A stretch of DNA of 64,000 nucleotides, taken from Propionispira raffinosivorans DSM 20765 (GTDB lineage: Bacteria > Bacillota > Negativicutes > Selenomonadales > Selenomonadaceae). A model generated the notes under the pieces. It made no database searches. It worked only from the letters and a program-made list of their open reading frames with translations, and was not told the DNA's origin. Positions 36,765 to 45,781 of the stretch are shown here, in pieces. The position numbers and the translations under genes are program-made. Numbering within the stretch: the stretch's first letter is position 1; every line of letters begins with the position of its first letter. The DNA is taken from positions 1 through 64,000 of the forward strand of contig NZ_KB905855.1 of NCBI RefSeq assembly GCF_000381065.1, in the 5' to 3' direction.

Positions 36765-37652
36765 ATGAATAAATTGAATCTCGCAATTATCGGTGTAGGT
36801 TTAATTGGTGGATCTTTGGGTTTGGCATTAAAAGAGAAGTTGCAGGATCAGATTTATATTAGAGGTTTATCACGGACTGAACATTCGATGAAACTCGCCC
36901 TTCAATGCGGGGCGGTTGATATGGTGTCCGATAATATTGAAGCAGTGGTAAAAGATGCAGATATTGTATTTATGAGTACACCTGTATTGCAAATTGTACC
37001 TATGATCGAAAAAATTTTACCTTTTTTAAAACCAGGAACGATTATTACAGATGCGGGAAGTACAAAACAATATATCTGGAATCATTTGAAAAATATTCTT
37101 CCAAATGAGATTTATTATGTGGCAGGTCATCCGATGACGGGAAAAGAGCGTAGTGGTGTAGAAGCTGCAGATTCACAGCTTTTCCTTAAAAAATGTTATG
37201 TGATTGTAAAAGATACAGGAGCACCACAAGCGGCTATTACGAAGATTTGTGATTTATTAGCGCTTACGGGAGCGAATATCACGACCGTTGATATAGCTAT
37301 GCACGATCGCTGCGCATCGGTGATCAGCCATGTACCTCATGTAACGGCTGCTGCTTTAGTTACTTTACTAAACCGCAGTCAGGGAGACATGGAATCGTGT
37401 ATCAAGCTCGCCGGAGGCGGTTTTAAAGATACGACGAGGATTGCTTCATCGAATTCTGATATGTGGGCCGATATTTGTATGTCTAACCCCGAACCGATTA
37501 TTGCAAACTTACAGGAATTGAAGAGAATTATTGACGAAGTGATTGTTGATATTGATACACGTGATCGGCAGAAAGTTTATGATTATTTTGCTGCTGCTAA
37601 AAACCGCCGTGATACAATTTTGGATCAAACACAGGATTTATTTGAAATATGA
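36765..37652 (+). CDS. tyrA: Prephenate dehydrogenase
   Basis: 295 aa; NAD(P)-dependent conversion of prephenate to 4-hydroxyphenylpyruvate in tyrosine synthesis. The Rossmann motif GVGLIGGSLG is at 10-19, the catalytic-site segment GHPMTGKERSG is near 125-135, and HDRCASVISHVPH follows. No C-terminal ACT domain, so feedback is not expected in this protein. The start is 1 nt after the aroF stop, and control by the Tyr T-box fits its role exactly. Confidence 0.96.
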   Translation: MNKLNLAIIGVGLIGGSLGLALKEKLQDQIYIRGLSRTEHSMKLALQCGAVDMVSDNIEAVVKDADIVFMSTPVLQIVPMIEKILPFLKPGTIITDAGSTKQYIWNHLKNILPNEIYYVAGHPMTGKERSGVEAADSQLFLKKCYVIVKDTGAPQAAITKICDLLALTGANITTVDIAMHDRCASVISHVPHVTAAALVTLLNRSQGDMESCIKLAGGGFKDTTRIASSNSDMWADICMSNPEPIIANLQELKRIIDEVIVDIDTRDRQKVYDYFAAAKNRRDTILDQTQDLFEI

Positions 37653-37655
37653 TAT

Positions 37656-37695
37656 AAAAAAAGATGATTTCATAAAGCGGAAATCATCTTTTTTT
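37656..37695 (+). terminator. Terminator after tyrA
   Basis: 16-bp stem AAAAAAAGATGATTTC/GAAATCATCTTTTTTT with an 8-nt loop. Confidence 0.9.
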
Positions 37696-37831
37696 ATTGC
37701 ATGAATACAAATTAAAAAAATTCGGTTAAAAAAAGTAAAGAGATGCCTATTATAATACGTGGTAATTCATTGTATCTCAAGGAAGAATGCATTATAATTG
37801 ATTTTGAAAAGAGTCGAAAGGGGTTATGTTC

Positions 37832-38302
37832 GTGGTCAAAGTATATGTAGAAGATATTGTAGGTAAGTTAGAAAAAATAGATATGTGGAAAATCTATTTG
37901 AATATAAAGACTGGTTCCTTCGTTGAGTTTCAAGATGATTATAATGGGGCAGAGGATATTTTTGCGGATGATACACATATAGACGAAGCTGCTCTGGAAA
38001 ATGTATTTGCAATTGAGGACAATTGGGAAGAATATGTGCCACTGCCATCACCGTATGATATGGATGAACATACGATTATGAAAAGCTTTACTGAGCAGCT
38101 AGATGATCAAGATAGTCGAATGGATCTTTTGGGGGCACTGTCGGGAAATGGTGCTTTACAGCGATTTAAAAATACCGTGCGGGATTTTGGGTTAAGCGAA
38201 GAATGGCAAAACTATCGTAATCATGCTTTGCGGCAGATTGCGGAAATTTGGTGCGAAGAAAACCAGATTCCATATCAATATAAAATAAAAACGGAAGAAT
38301 AA
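37832..38302 (+). CDS. UPF0158-family protein
   Basis: 156 aa acidic protein. The pattern IYLNIKTGSFVEF, YVPLPSP..DEHTIMKSF, then GNGALQRFKNTVRDFGL and WQNYRN fits UPF0158 proteins, of unknown function. The GTG at 37832 is preferred over an ATG at 37826 because AAAGGGG (37817-37823) would be only 2 nt from the ATG but 8 nt from the GTG. It stands alone. Confidence 0.8.
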   Translation: MVKVYVEDIVGKLEKIDMWKIYLNIKTGSFVEFQDDYNGAEDIFADDTHIDEAALENVFAIEDNWEEYVPLPSPYDMDEHTIMKSFTEQLDDQDSRMDLLGALSGNGALQRFKNTVRDFGLSEEWQNYRNHALRQIAEIWCEENQIPYQYKIKTEE

Positions 38303-38419
38303 ATATATGCCATATAAAATACTTAATTCAACTTAAATATATTCGTTTTAGAAGGTTTTTTTTTGATTGTTGGGGCGGAGATTGTAATTATTTTAAAATT
38401 TTGTTAAAATATAAGAAGA

Positions 38420-38445
38420 TTACTTTATTACATACGATAAAGTAA
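38420..38445 (+). promoter_or_regulatory. Promoter-proximal inverted repeat upstream of the BI-1 gene
   Basis: 9-bp inverted repeat TTACTTTAT/ATAAAGTAA with an 8-nt centre, directly after a candidate promoter (TTGTAA, 17-nt spacer, TAAAAT). It could be an operator or a leader hairpin. Confidence 0.35.
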
Positions 38446-38476
38446 CTTAAGTTATAAAACAAAAGGTGGTTTTAGT

Positions 38477-39205
38477 TTGTCAAATCCAGCATTTCGTGTG
38501 ATGGAAAGAGAAAGTAGTGTTTCTTATGAAGAAACAGCAACATTAAACGGGACAATCAAGAAAACAATTGGTCTATTTGGAGTGACAATTGTTTCTGCAA
38601 TAGCGACTGGAATGTTTTTGCCAAGTGTGGTTTCATCGTTGTATCCAGTTATGATTATGGCAATGATCGTAGCAGCAATTCTTGCTGTCGTGACTTGTTT
38701 TAAGCCGAATATTGCAGAGTATACAACTCCGGGGTATGCTGTTTTTGAAGGTGTAACACTCGGGGTGATATCACTTGCTTTTGAACATATGTATGCTGGT
38801 ATTGTTGCGATTGCTGTTGCAACTACGTTTGCTGTTATGGGCGTAATGTTATTTTTATGGCAGCAGAAAATTATTGTTGTGACTGAAAAAGTCAGATCAA
38901 TTATTATCAGTTTAACAATGGGAGTGGCAGCACTTTATATCATCAATATGATTGCTTCGATGTTTTGGACATCCTTCTTACCGCGCAGCGGTGTGGTTGG
39001 CATTGGTATTGCTGTTGTTATTGCAGCTGTGGCAGCCTTTAATTTTCTGTTAGATTTTGATAACATTGAGCAGTCCGTAAAGCAGGGCATGCCGAAATAC
39101 ATGGAATATTTCAATGCGTTTAGTTTGCTGCTTACCTTAGTATGGCTCTATCTTGAAATCCTGCGTATCATTCAAATGGTCATGTCTTTGGGAAAGGATG
39201 ACTGA
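38477..39205 (+). CDS. Bax inhibitor-1/YccA-family membrane protein
   Basis: 242 aa with seven hydrophobic helices, the standard BI-1 topology. Segments such as YTTPGYAVFEGVTLGVISLAFE and DFDNIEQSVKQGMPKYMEYFNAFSLL (each visible in place) carry the conserved acidic residues that gate Ca2+ leak in bacterial BI-1 proteins. The physiological role here is unknown. TTG start with AGGTGG 7 nt upstream. The TyrA and UPF0158 genes upstream appear to be separate units. Confidence 0.9.
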   Translation: MSNPAFRVMERESSVSYEETATLNGTIKKTIGLFGVTIVSAIATGMFLPSVVSSLYPVMIMAMIVAAILAVVTCFKPNIAEYTTPGYAVFEGVTLGVISLAFEHMYAGIVAIAVATTFAVMGVMLFLWQQKIIVVTEKVRSIIISLTMGVAALYIINMIASMFWTSFLPRSGVVGIGIAVVIAAVAAFNFLLDFDNIEQSVKQGMPKYMEYFNAFSLLLTLVWLYLEILRIIQMVMSLGKDD

Positions 39206-39212
39206 CAAATAT

Positions 39213-39250
39213 AAAAAAATGTCGACACCATATGGTGTCGACATTTTTTT
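39213..39250. terminator. Bidirectional terminator (perfect palindrome)
   Basis: 38-bp perfect palindrome centred on CCATATGG, with outer A7/T7 runs, between the convergent BI-1 and GDSL hydrolase genes. Confidence 0.92.
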
Positions 39251-39259
39251 ATGCCTTTT

Positions 39260-40870
39260 TTAATGGCGGAAAAGATCTTTATGGGCATTGACGATCTGTG
39301 CCATGAGCTGTTTCCCTTTGATATCGGGATGCAGTCCATCTGTAGCATATTGTGTTGCCATAAAGCCTTGATTATCATAAAAATAAGGTTCGAGGTCAAT
39401 ATAATAAGGTTGTTTGCGAATAAATGCATTGACTTGGGCCATGTCTTCACGCCAGTCATCCGCTGTTTCTGTATTAAATGCCTGCATTATATTCGTTGGG
39501 TTAATAGGCATTAGTGTCAGAAAAATAGGGCGAATATCGTTGGCTTCACATTTCATACGGATCGTTATGATATCGTGAATTATGGTGCTGGCAGGGGTTC
39601 CGGCACGAATGCTGTTGGACCCACATAAGATGATTAAATTCCTGGGGCGATACGGCAGCACATCTGTATCAAAACGTTCAGCAGTCGTGGTTGATGTGTC
39701 ACCGCTGCGCCCGAGGTTTAGCGCAGGGAAATCAAGATAAGACTGATAACTGTATTCTAGATTTGCCGGTGAATAAGAGAGTGCTCCGCCGCCGTGGGTG
39801 ATACTGTCACCAAAGGTAGCATAATCAACACGCAGTGGAGATTTTGCTACGGTAAACTGTTCTGAGTCTGAATAAACACCAATGGTATTCCCGTTTGAGT
39901 CAAGTGCTCTTACGCGCCAATAATAAAGTCCTGGAGCCATACGAGGGTACTCATCATAACAGTCAGAAGCATCTTCCGCTATTTTACTCCAGATTCGGTG
40001 CGAAGAAGGTTCGGTGTTATTTTCTTCCTCTGGCGGTGTATTTAAAAGTTCGACTTCATATTTTGATATATTATGGAGTGGAATCCAATTATAGACAGGA
40101 TAAAGTGGTTGCGCGAAGTCAGGCATACGGTCAAAGTTATTAATGATAGGTTTTTGAACGAGCGGTACATGAATGTCCATATGGATTTCCTCTGCATTCG
40201 AAAAAACGCCGACAGGATTCCCGACAAAATCTAAAGCACGGACTCGCCAAAAAAGTTTTTTGTACGCGAATTCTTTCAGGTCGGCTTGCCAGCCGTTAGT
40301 GAAGACCGATCGTGTGCTAAACAGGCTGTACTGGCTGGATAAAACGATACCGTTTGGGTTTTCGGGTGGGTGAGATAATAGTTCTAGTTCATAATAAACA
40401 CCACCAGGTACCGTATGCCAAATTAAAAATGGCATTGTATTTGCCGGGTTTGTTATATCATAATGAGAAATCAAAGCTGGCACAAAAGGGGCATCATCAA
40501 AAGATTGTGTAGTAATTATTTTGGAGGGTTTTCCTACGGTTTTGAACATCCCATGACCTGATATGCGATAGTAGGTTGGTACACCAGTCGAAGGTGTTTT
40601 AAAGCTGTTTTTAAAGGTATATTCTTTTTTTAATAGATGATATTGTTCGTGGTCGATGGATGGATCTGGATTTTTTGTTAATATTTCGACCTCATAATAA
40701 CAAGGATAAGGAAGGCGCTGCCAAGCTAATGTGCCGCTTTCACCATCTTCATTTATTAAAACTTCAGGTTGTAATTCTTTGAGTGAAAGTACGTCGGTTG
40801 ATTCGGTAAAAAAGATGCAAAGCAAGGTCATATATAAAATTGTACACGAAAAAGCAATAAATTTATTCAT
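39260..40870 (-). CDS. Secreted SGNH/GDSL hydrolase with three fibronectin III-like repeats
   Basis: 536 aa. An N-terminal signal-like hydrophobic segment (5-22) is followed by three repeats of ~100 residues, each with a W..YYEVEIL/ELELL/EVELL strand (near 50, 151 and 262); two also carry WRVRALD..GN..GV(F/Y)S (near 208 and 318). The C-terminal SGNH esterase domain has GDSIT (Ser356), CGSNS and DGLHPD (catalytic Asp/His). It is likely exported and acts on an acyl or acetyl ester of a surface or dietary polysaccharide, but the substrate is unknown. The ribosome binding site is AGAGGAG. Confidence 0.87.
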   Translation of the reverse strand: MNKFIAFSCTILYMTLLCIFFTESTDVLSLKELQPEVLINEDGESGTLAWQRLPYPCYYEVEILTKNPDPSIDHEQYHLLKKEYTFKNSFKTPSTGVPTYYRISGHGMFKTVGKPSKIITTQSFDDAPFVPALISHYDITNPANTMPFLIWHTVPGGVYYELELLSHPPENPNGIVLSSQYSLFSTRSVFTNGWQADLKEFAYKKLFWRVRALDFVGNPVGVFSNAEEIHMDIHVPLVQKPIINNFDRMPDFAQPLYPVYNWIPLHNISKYEVELLNTPPEEENNTEPSSHRIWSKIAEDASDCYDEYPRMAPGLYYWRVRALDSNGNTIGVYSDSEQFTVAKSPLRVDYATFGDSITHGGGALSYSPANLEYSYQSYLDFPALNLGRSGDTSTTTAERFDTDVLPYRPRNLIILCGSNSIRAGTPASTIIHDIITIRMKCEANDIRPIFLTLMPINPTNIMQAFNTETADDWREDMAQVNAFIRKQPYYIDLEPYFYDNQGFMATQYATDGLHPDIKGKQLMAQIVNAHKDLFRH

Positions 40871-41004
40871 AAGGACTCCTCTAAATATGTTACTATAATG
40901 TAAGAATGATAAACATTAGTATAACACGTTTTTCTATAGTAGAAATGAAAACTATAAATTTAAATCGTTTCATTCTATAAATAGCAAGGAGATAGGTGAT
41001 ATTT

Positions 41005-41538
41005 ATGAAAACACAAACAGGTTTATTGATTGTCCATACAGGAAATGGAAAAGGTAAGACTACGGCAGCTTTAGGGCTGGCTGTGCGAGCCTGGGGACAA
41101 GGCTTGAAGATCTTGATTTTACAGTTTATAAAAGGGGGCTGGAAGTATGGTGAATTAAAAGCGTTGGAAAAATTTTCGCCGGAGCTTGAAATTCGTCCAA
41201 TGGGTCAAGGCTTTACACAAAAAGCGGATAACGAGGAAAAAGAACAGCATCGTGCTGCAGCTCAAGCTACTTTAGCTGAAGCAAAAACTGCCATCCAATC
41301 AGGTGAATGGAACATGGTTATTCTTGATGAAATCAATTATGCTGTGAAGTTTGAACTGATTGGTATTGATGATGTACTTGCTTTGCTTGACTGTAAACCA
41401 GAGTCATTGCATCTTGTCCTTACCGGACGCGATGCGAGACAAGAAATTATGGATCGAGCGGATTTAGTGACAGAGATGAAAGAAATAAAACATCCTTATC
41501 AACAAGGTATAAAAGCACAAGCTGGTATTGAGTTTTGA
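41005..41538 (+). CDS. cobO: Corrinoid adenosyltransferase (CobO/BtuR type)
   Basis: 177 aa. Adds the adenosyl group to cob(I)alamin or cob(I)yrinic acid diamide. P-loop HTGNGKGKTTAALG at 11-24, then ILQFIKGGWKYGE and VILDEINYA (Walker B) are diagnostic. ATG 41005 is chosen; an in-frame GTG at 40996 lies too close to AAGGAGA. There are no other B12 genes in the window, though a B12-type radical SAM protein occurs at 14.4 kb. Confidence 0.95.
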   Translation: MKTQTGLLIVHTGNGKGKTTAALGLAVRAWGQGLKILILQFIKGGWKYGELKALEKFSPELEIRPMGQGFTQKADNEEKEQHRAAAQATLAEAKTAIQSGEWNMVILDEINYAVKFELIGIDDVLALLDCKPESLHLVLTGRDARQEIMDRADLVTEMKEIKHPYQQGIKAQAGIEF

Positions 41539-41704
41539 TAATATAATATTATGTAAAACTTCACAATTTCTTGCAGGATTCTTTTTCTTTTTATTGAATA
41601 GAATATATTTAAGGTATAATTGTAACTTTATATGTATAGATTATATCAATATGTATACTCCGAGAAGACAAATCGGATTTTAAGAACAGGTGGGATTTTT
41701 AACT

Positions 41705-43357
41705 ATGAAAAGTGATATTGTAAAAAAAGGTCCAACGCGCTCAGCGCATAGATCTTTGTTCTATGCCATGGGGTATGGTCCAGAAGATTTAGATAAACCG
41801 CTGATTGGGGTTGTGAATTCATTTAATGAAATCATTCCAGGACACATCCATTTGCGCACGATAGCCGAAGCTGTAAAGCTTGGTGTGGCAGCAGCTGGCG
41901 GTACGGCATTGGAGTTTCCTTCCATTGCTGTTTGTGATGGTATTGCGATGGGGCATGAAGGTATGAAGTTTTCGCTGGCGAGCCGGGAACTGATTGCTGA
42001 TTCAATTGAAGCTGTTGCTACGGCTCATGGCTTTGATGGCTTAGTTATGATTCCAAACTGTGATAAAGTCGTACCGGGAATGCTTATGGCAGCGGCGAGA
42101 CTTAATATTCCTGCTGTGGTAGTTAGCGGGGGGCCTATGCTCGCAGGAAGACATCATGGCAAAGATGTGAGTGTAAGCAGCACATTTGAAGCTGCTGGTA
42201 AGTTTACAGCCGGCAAAATGACAGCGGATGAAATGGAAGACTTAGAAAAGCATGCCTGTCCGAGTTGTGGTTCTTGTGCTGGTTTATTTACGGCGAATAC
42301 AATGAATTCTTTGACGGAAGTTTTAGGTATGGGACTTCCTGGTAATGGGACGATTCCAGCAGCTTATTTTGGTGAACGAAGACTGCTAGCAAAACGGGCC
42401 GGGCAGGTTATATTGGATCTTGTAAAAAAAGATATTAAACCGCGTGATATTTTAACAAAAAAAGCGTTTGAAAATGCCATTACCGTAGATATGGGGATTG
42501 GTGGTTCATCAAATACAGTGCTGCATTTGATTGCGATAGCTTATGAAGCTGGGATTACTTTACTTCCACCGGTTTTTGATGAAATTAGTGCTAGAACACC
42601 TTATATAACAAAACTCAGTCCTAGCGGCAGTCATCATATGCAAGACTTGAATGAAGCGGGCGGTTTATCAGCGGTTATGCATGAATTAGCAAAGAAAAAT
42701 TTATTACATCTCGATGCACTTACCGTTACGGGAACCTTAGGCGATCGCATTGATCATGCTGAAATTGAACGCCCTGATGTTATTAAATCAGTGGATGCGC
42801 CTTATCGTAAAACTGGCGGTATTGCAATTTTAAAAGGAAACTTAGCACCGGATTATGCAGTGGTAAAGGCAAGTGCTGTAACCGAGGATATGCTTGTTTT
42901 TAAAGGTAGTGCGAAAGTTTATAATTCTGAAGAAGCCGCAATTGAAGCAATTGTGGGCGGTGAAATCAAGGATGGTCATGTTGTAGTAATTCGTTATGAA
43001 GGTCCGGAGGGCGGCCCAGGAATGCGCGAAATGCTTAATCCAACAGCGATTATAACCGGAATGGGGCTTAAAGTAGCTCTCCTTACCGATGGCCGTTTCA
43101 GTGGGGCAACGCGGGGCGCCTGTATAGGCCATGTTTCGCCGGAAGCTATGGCTGGTGGTCCGATTGCACTCATTCAAGATGGTGATACAATTGATATCGA
43201 CATTCCAAACCGTAAACTTGATCTGGTTATCAGTGATGCTGAAATGGAAAAGCGTAAACAAAATTGGGTTAAACCAGAAGCGAAAATTAAAACAGGTTAT
43301 TTATCTCGCTATGCACGTCTTACAACATCGGCGAGTATGGGAGCTGTTCTTAAATAA
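41705..43357 (+). CDS. ilvD: Dihydroxy-acid dehydratase
   Basis: 550 aa; Fe-S enzyme dehydrating 2,3-dihydroxy acids in valine, leucine and isoleucine synthesis. N-terminal [14 protein letters not shown], then [10 protein letters not shown] with cluster Cys119 and [17 protein letters not shown] with Cys191. C-terminal MREMLNPTA and [10 protein letters not shown] are intact. ATG 41705 follows AGGTGGG at 41688-41694; the GTG at 41690 overlaps that site. The 165-nt leader has no T-box, which is notable because branched-chain genes in Firmicutes often have one. It stands alone. Confidence 0.97.
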   Translation: MKSDIVKKGPTRSAHRSLFYAMGYGPEDLDKPLIGVVNSFNEIIPGHIHLRTIAEAVKLGVAAAGGTALEFPSIAVCDGIAMGHEGMKFSLASRELIADSIEAVATAHGFDGLVMIPNCDKVVPGMLMAAARLNIPAVVVSGGPMLAGRHHGKDVSVSSTFEAAGKFTAGKMTADEMEDLEKHACPSCGSCAGLFTANTMNSLTEVLGMGLPGNGTIPAAYFGERRLLAKRAGQVILDLVKKDIKPRDILTKKAFENAITVDMGIGGSSNTVLHLIAIAYEAGITLLPPVFDEISARTPYITKLSPSGSHHMQDLNEAGGLSAVMHELAKKNLLHLDALTVTGTLGDRIDHAEIERPDVIKSVDAPYRKTGGIAILKGNLAPDYAVVKASAVTEDMLVFKGSAKVYNSEEAAIEAIVGGEIKDGHVVVIRYEGPEGGPGMREMLNPTAIITGMGLKVALLTDGRFSGATRGACIGHVSPEAMAGGPIALIQDGDTIDIDIPNRKLDLVISDAEMEKRKQNWVKPEAKIKTGYLSRYARLTTSASMGAVLK

Positions 43358-43371
43358 TATAAAAATCAAGG

Positions 43372-43414
43372 AAAACTGCCACGAAATGCAAAATCTATTT
43401 CGTGGCAGTTTTTT
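43372..43414 (+). terminator. Terminator after ilvD
   Basis: AAAACTGCCACGAAAT/ATTTCGTGGCAGTTTT perfect stem with a 9-nt loop and T6. Confidence 0.92.
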
Positions 43415-43510
43415 ATTGTTTTTCAATTGACAATTAGGTTATAATATATAAGTTATTATATATGAATATAAACTTTGTTTGATAAATAAAAATTTAGAGG
43501 TGTCTTGTAA

Positions 43511-43993
43511 GTGCATATTGTTTTAATTGAACCAGAAATTCCTGGGAATACAGGAAATATTGCTCGCCTTTGTGCAGCAACGAATCTTGAGTTGCATTTA
43601 GTAAAACCACTTGGCTTTTCAACGGATGATAAATATTTGAAAAGAGCCGGGTTGGATTATTGGAATCTAGTCACGATTCATTATCATGAGAATTTTGCGG
43701 AAGTTCTTGATTTGTATAAAGATCATACATTTTATTATAATACAACAAAAGCACCGCATTCCTATACTGAAGCTAAATTTGGGCCAAAAGATATGCTGGT
43801 TTTTGGTAAGGAAACAGCGGGGATTCCGGAAACAATATTAAAAGAAAACTGGGAACAGTGTATTCGAATTCCGATGGTTAAAGATGCACGTTCGCTCAAT
43901 TTATCAAATTCTGTGGCGATTGTGGCCTATGAAGCGCTGCGTCAGCAGAATTTTGATCATTTAAAACAAATGGGTTTCGATCATTTAGACTAA
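43511..43993 (+). CDS. trmL: tRNA (cytidine/uridine(34)-2'-O)-methyltransferase
   Basis: 160 aa SPOUT methyltransferase. Motifs EPEIPGNTGNIARLCAA near the N-terminus, VFGKETAGIP and RSLNLSNSVAIVAYEALRQ near the C-terminus form the trefoil-knot SAM site. It methylates the ribose of the wobble base in tRNA-Leu. GTG start at 43511 with AGAGG upstream. It is 24 nt before murB and probably cotranscribed. Confidence 0.96.
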   Translation: MHIVLIEPEIPGNTGNIARLCAATNLELHLVKPLGFSTDDKYLKRAGLDYWNLVTIHYHENFAEVLDLYKDHTFYYNTTKAPHSYTEAKFGPKDMLVFGKETAGIPETILKENWEQCIRIPMVKDARSLNLSNSVAIVAYEALRQQNFDHLKQMGFDHLD

Positions 43994-44017
43994 TTTTAGA
44001 TAAGGAATGACTTTATT

Positions 44018-44935
44018 TTGCAAAATAAGAATGCATTTATAGCAGAGCTAAAAAAGATATTATCGGAGCCACAAGTTATGCTTGATGAACCGATGAAAAA
44101 TCATACGACCTTTAAAATTGGCGGCCCGGCAGATTGTCTTATTTTTCCATCATCCTTAGAAGAAGTTATGATGGTGTTCAAACTTATCCGAACCTTTGAA
44201 ATGCCTGTTACTGTGATTGGAAACGGATCTAATGTTTTGGTCCTTGATAAGGGTGTCCGTGGTGTAGTCGTGAAGTTCAATTCGAATCTTTCTTATATCA
44301 GGCAGGGAAAAAATCATATTTTTGCCGGTGCGGGTGCGTTATTGAAAGATGTTTCTTTTTACGCGGCAGAACATGGCTTAACTGGTATGGAATTTGCAGT
44401 AGGAATTCCTGGAAGCATTGGTGGCGCAGTATTTATGAATGCCGGTGCTTATGATGGTGAAATCAAAAGTATTGTACATGCTATTACAGCTGTGAGTTTG
44501 GCTGGTGATATGATCCATTATTCGAAAGCTGAATTGCAATTTGGCTATCGGCATAGTATTTTTCAGGATAATCAGCAAATGATTTGTGAGGTAGAGTTTG
44601 CTCTGGCTGAAGGGCGGCTAAATGAAATCAATGATAAGATGGGGGAGTTGACGAAACGCCGCGAAAGCAAGCAGCCACTTGAAATGCCAAGTGCTGGCAG
44701 CACATTTAAGCGACCACAGGGATATTTTGCGGGAACCTTGATTGAGCAGAGCGGTCTTAAAGGGTTTAAAGTCGGTGGAGCTCAGATTTCATTGAAACAT
44801 GCGGGCTTTGTCGTGAATGCAGGGGGGGCGACGGCCAAAGATGTTCTGGATTTGATTAAAGAAGTCCAGGATCGTGTTTTTGAAAAACACGGCGTAAAAT
44901 TATATCCTGAAGTTCGCATGATTGGTGAACAATAA
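44018..44935 (+). CDS. murB: UDP-N-acetylenolpyruvoylglucosamine reductase
   Basis: 305 aa, FAD/NADPH enzyme completing UDP-MurNAc synthesis. The FAD-binding TTFKIGGPADC and VIGNGSNVL segments and MEFAVGIPGSIGGAVFMNAGAY are clear. Catalytic Arg178 (GYRHS), Ser228 (PSAGSTF) and Glu298 (LYPEVR) are all present. TTG start at 44018, with AAGGA 11 nt upstream; no better start exists. It lies downstream of trmL. Confidence 0.96.
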   Translation: MQNKNAFIAELKKILSEPQVMLDEPMKNHTTFKIGGPADCLIFPSSLEEVMMVFKLIRTFEMPVTVIGNGSNVLVLDKGVRGVVVKFNSNLSYIRQGKNHIFAGAGALLKDVSFYAAEHGLTGMEFAVGIPGSIGGAVFMNAGAYDGEIKSIVHAITAVSLAGDMIHYSKAELQFGYRHSIFQDNQQMICEVEFALAEGRLNEINDKMGELTKRRESKQPLEMPSAGSTFKRPQGYFAGTLIEQSGLKGFKVGGAQISLKHAGFVVNAGGATAKDVLDLIKEVQDRVFEKHGVKLYPEVRMIGEQ

Positions 44936-44976
44936 AGTGCAAAAAGAGAGTTGAATCTGTAGAAAACCATCAAGAC

Positions 44977-45008
44977 AACCTATATAAGTTGAAAAATTTA
45001 TATAGGTT
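44977..45008 (+). terminator. Hairpin after murB, possible terminator
   Basis: 11-bp stem AACCTATATAA/TTATATAGGTT with a 10-nt loop. The T-rich tail is weak (ATTTGG), so termination is uncertain. Confidence 0.45.
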
Positions 45009-45010
45009 AT

Positions 45011-45060
45011 TTGGTATACAAAAATAAAATCTTACGTATGATTTTATTTTTGTATACCAA
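45011..45060. repeat. Perfect 21-bp inverted repeat upstream of the DJ-1 gene
   Basis: Arms 45011-45031 and 45040-45060 are exact reverse complements (TTGGTATACAAAAATAAAATC and its complement) around an 8-nt loop, ending 20 nt before the DJ-1/PfpI start codon. It could be an operator, a leader hairpin or a terminator; no T-run follows. Confidence 0.65.
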
Positions 45061-45080
45061 AGGAGAAGGGATCTGAACAT

Positions 45081-45662
45081 ATGTTGAAAATAGGTATTCT
45101 CATTTATCAAAATGTTGCTGAAATGGATTTTGTTGGTCCATTTGAAGTGCTCAGTGATGTGAATAAAATACAAGTAAATAGCACAGAAGTATATCTTATA
45201 GCACAGTCAAAAGATATTATCAAAGCCTTTAATGGCATGATGATTTTACCTGCATATGATTTTTCATCGGTTCCTGATTTAGATGTATTGGTGGTTCCTG
45301 GTGGGAAAGGGCGAATGACAGAAATGCATAATCCTCTTATGCGCGAATTTATTCTTCGGCAGGAAAAATGTGCAAAATATATCACTTCCGTCTGTACCGG
45401 TGCTTTTATTTTGGCAGAGGCAGGCTTGTTAAATGGGAAAAAGGCCACAACGTTTCATCATGCTTTAAAAGAATTGGATGTTTATCCTGAAATTAGCATA
45501 GAAACGAAAAAAGTAGTTGATGCTGGTCGGATTATCACCGCAGCGGGAGTTACTTCAGGGTTGGAACTGGGTTTTTATTTGTTAAAAATATTGTTTGATG
45601 AGCAACTGGCAAAAGAAGTGGCGAGCTTTATGGAGTATGAGGTTGATGTGGATAAACTATAG
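45081..45662 (+). CDS. DJ-1/PfpI-family protein
   Basis: 193 aa class I glutamine-amidotransferase-like fold. The nucleophile elbow is SVCTGAFILAEAG with Cys105; the acidic partner lies in AEMDFVGPFEV (Glu14/Asp16). The closest style is the isonitrile hydratase/AraC-N-terminal-like branch rather than stress-type YajL. Substrate unknown. The ribosome binding site AAAGGAGAAGGG follows the 21-bp inverted repeat, so its expression is probably specifically regulated. Confidence 0.88.
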   Translation: MLKIGILIYQNVAEMDFVGPFEVLSDVNKIQVNSTEVYLIAQSKDIIKAFNGMMILPAYDFSSVPDLDVLVVPGGKGRMTEMHNPLMREFILRQEKCAKYITSVCTGAFILAEAGLLNGKKATTFHHALKELDVYPEISIETKKVVDAGRIITAAGVTSGLELGFYLLKILFDEQLAKEVASFMEYEVDVDKL

Positions 45663-45680
45663 ATTTATCTGTCATAAAAT

Positions 45681-45724
45681 TTCCCATGTATTGTCTGGTT
45701 CGTATGACAATACATGGGAATTAT
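45681..45724 (+). terminator. Hairpin after the DJ-1 gene
   Basis: Perfect 15-bp stem TTCCCATGTATTGTC/GACAATACATGGGAA with a 10-nt loop; the tail TTATTT is only moderately T-rich. Confidence 0.65.
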
Positions 45725-45781
45725 TTGATAAATATGCTATAATAAATTAGACGAAATACATATTGAGGGGATGGGGTTTTT

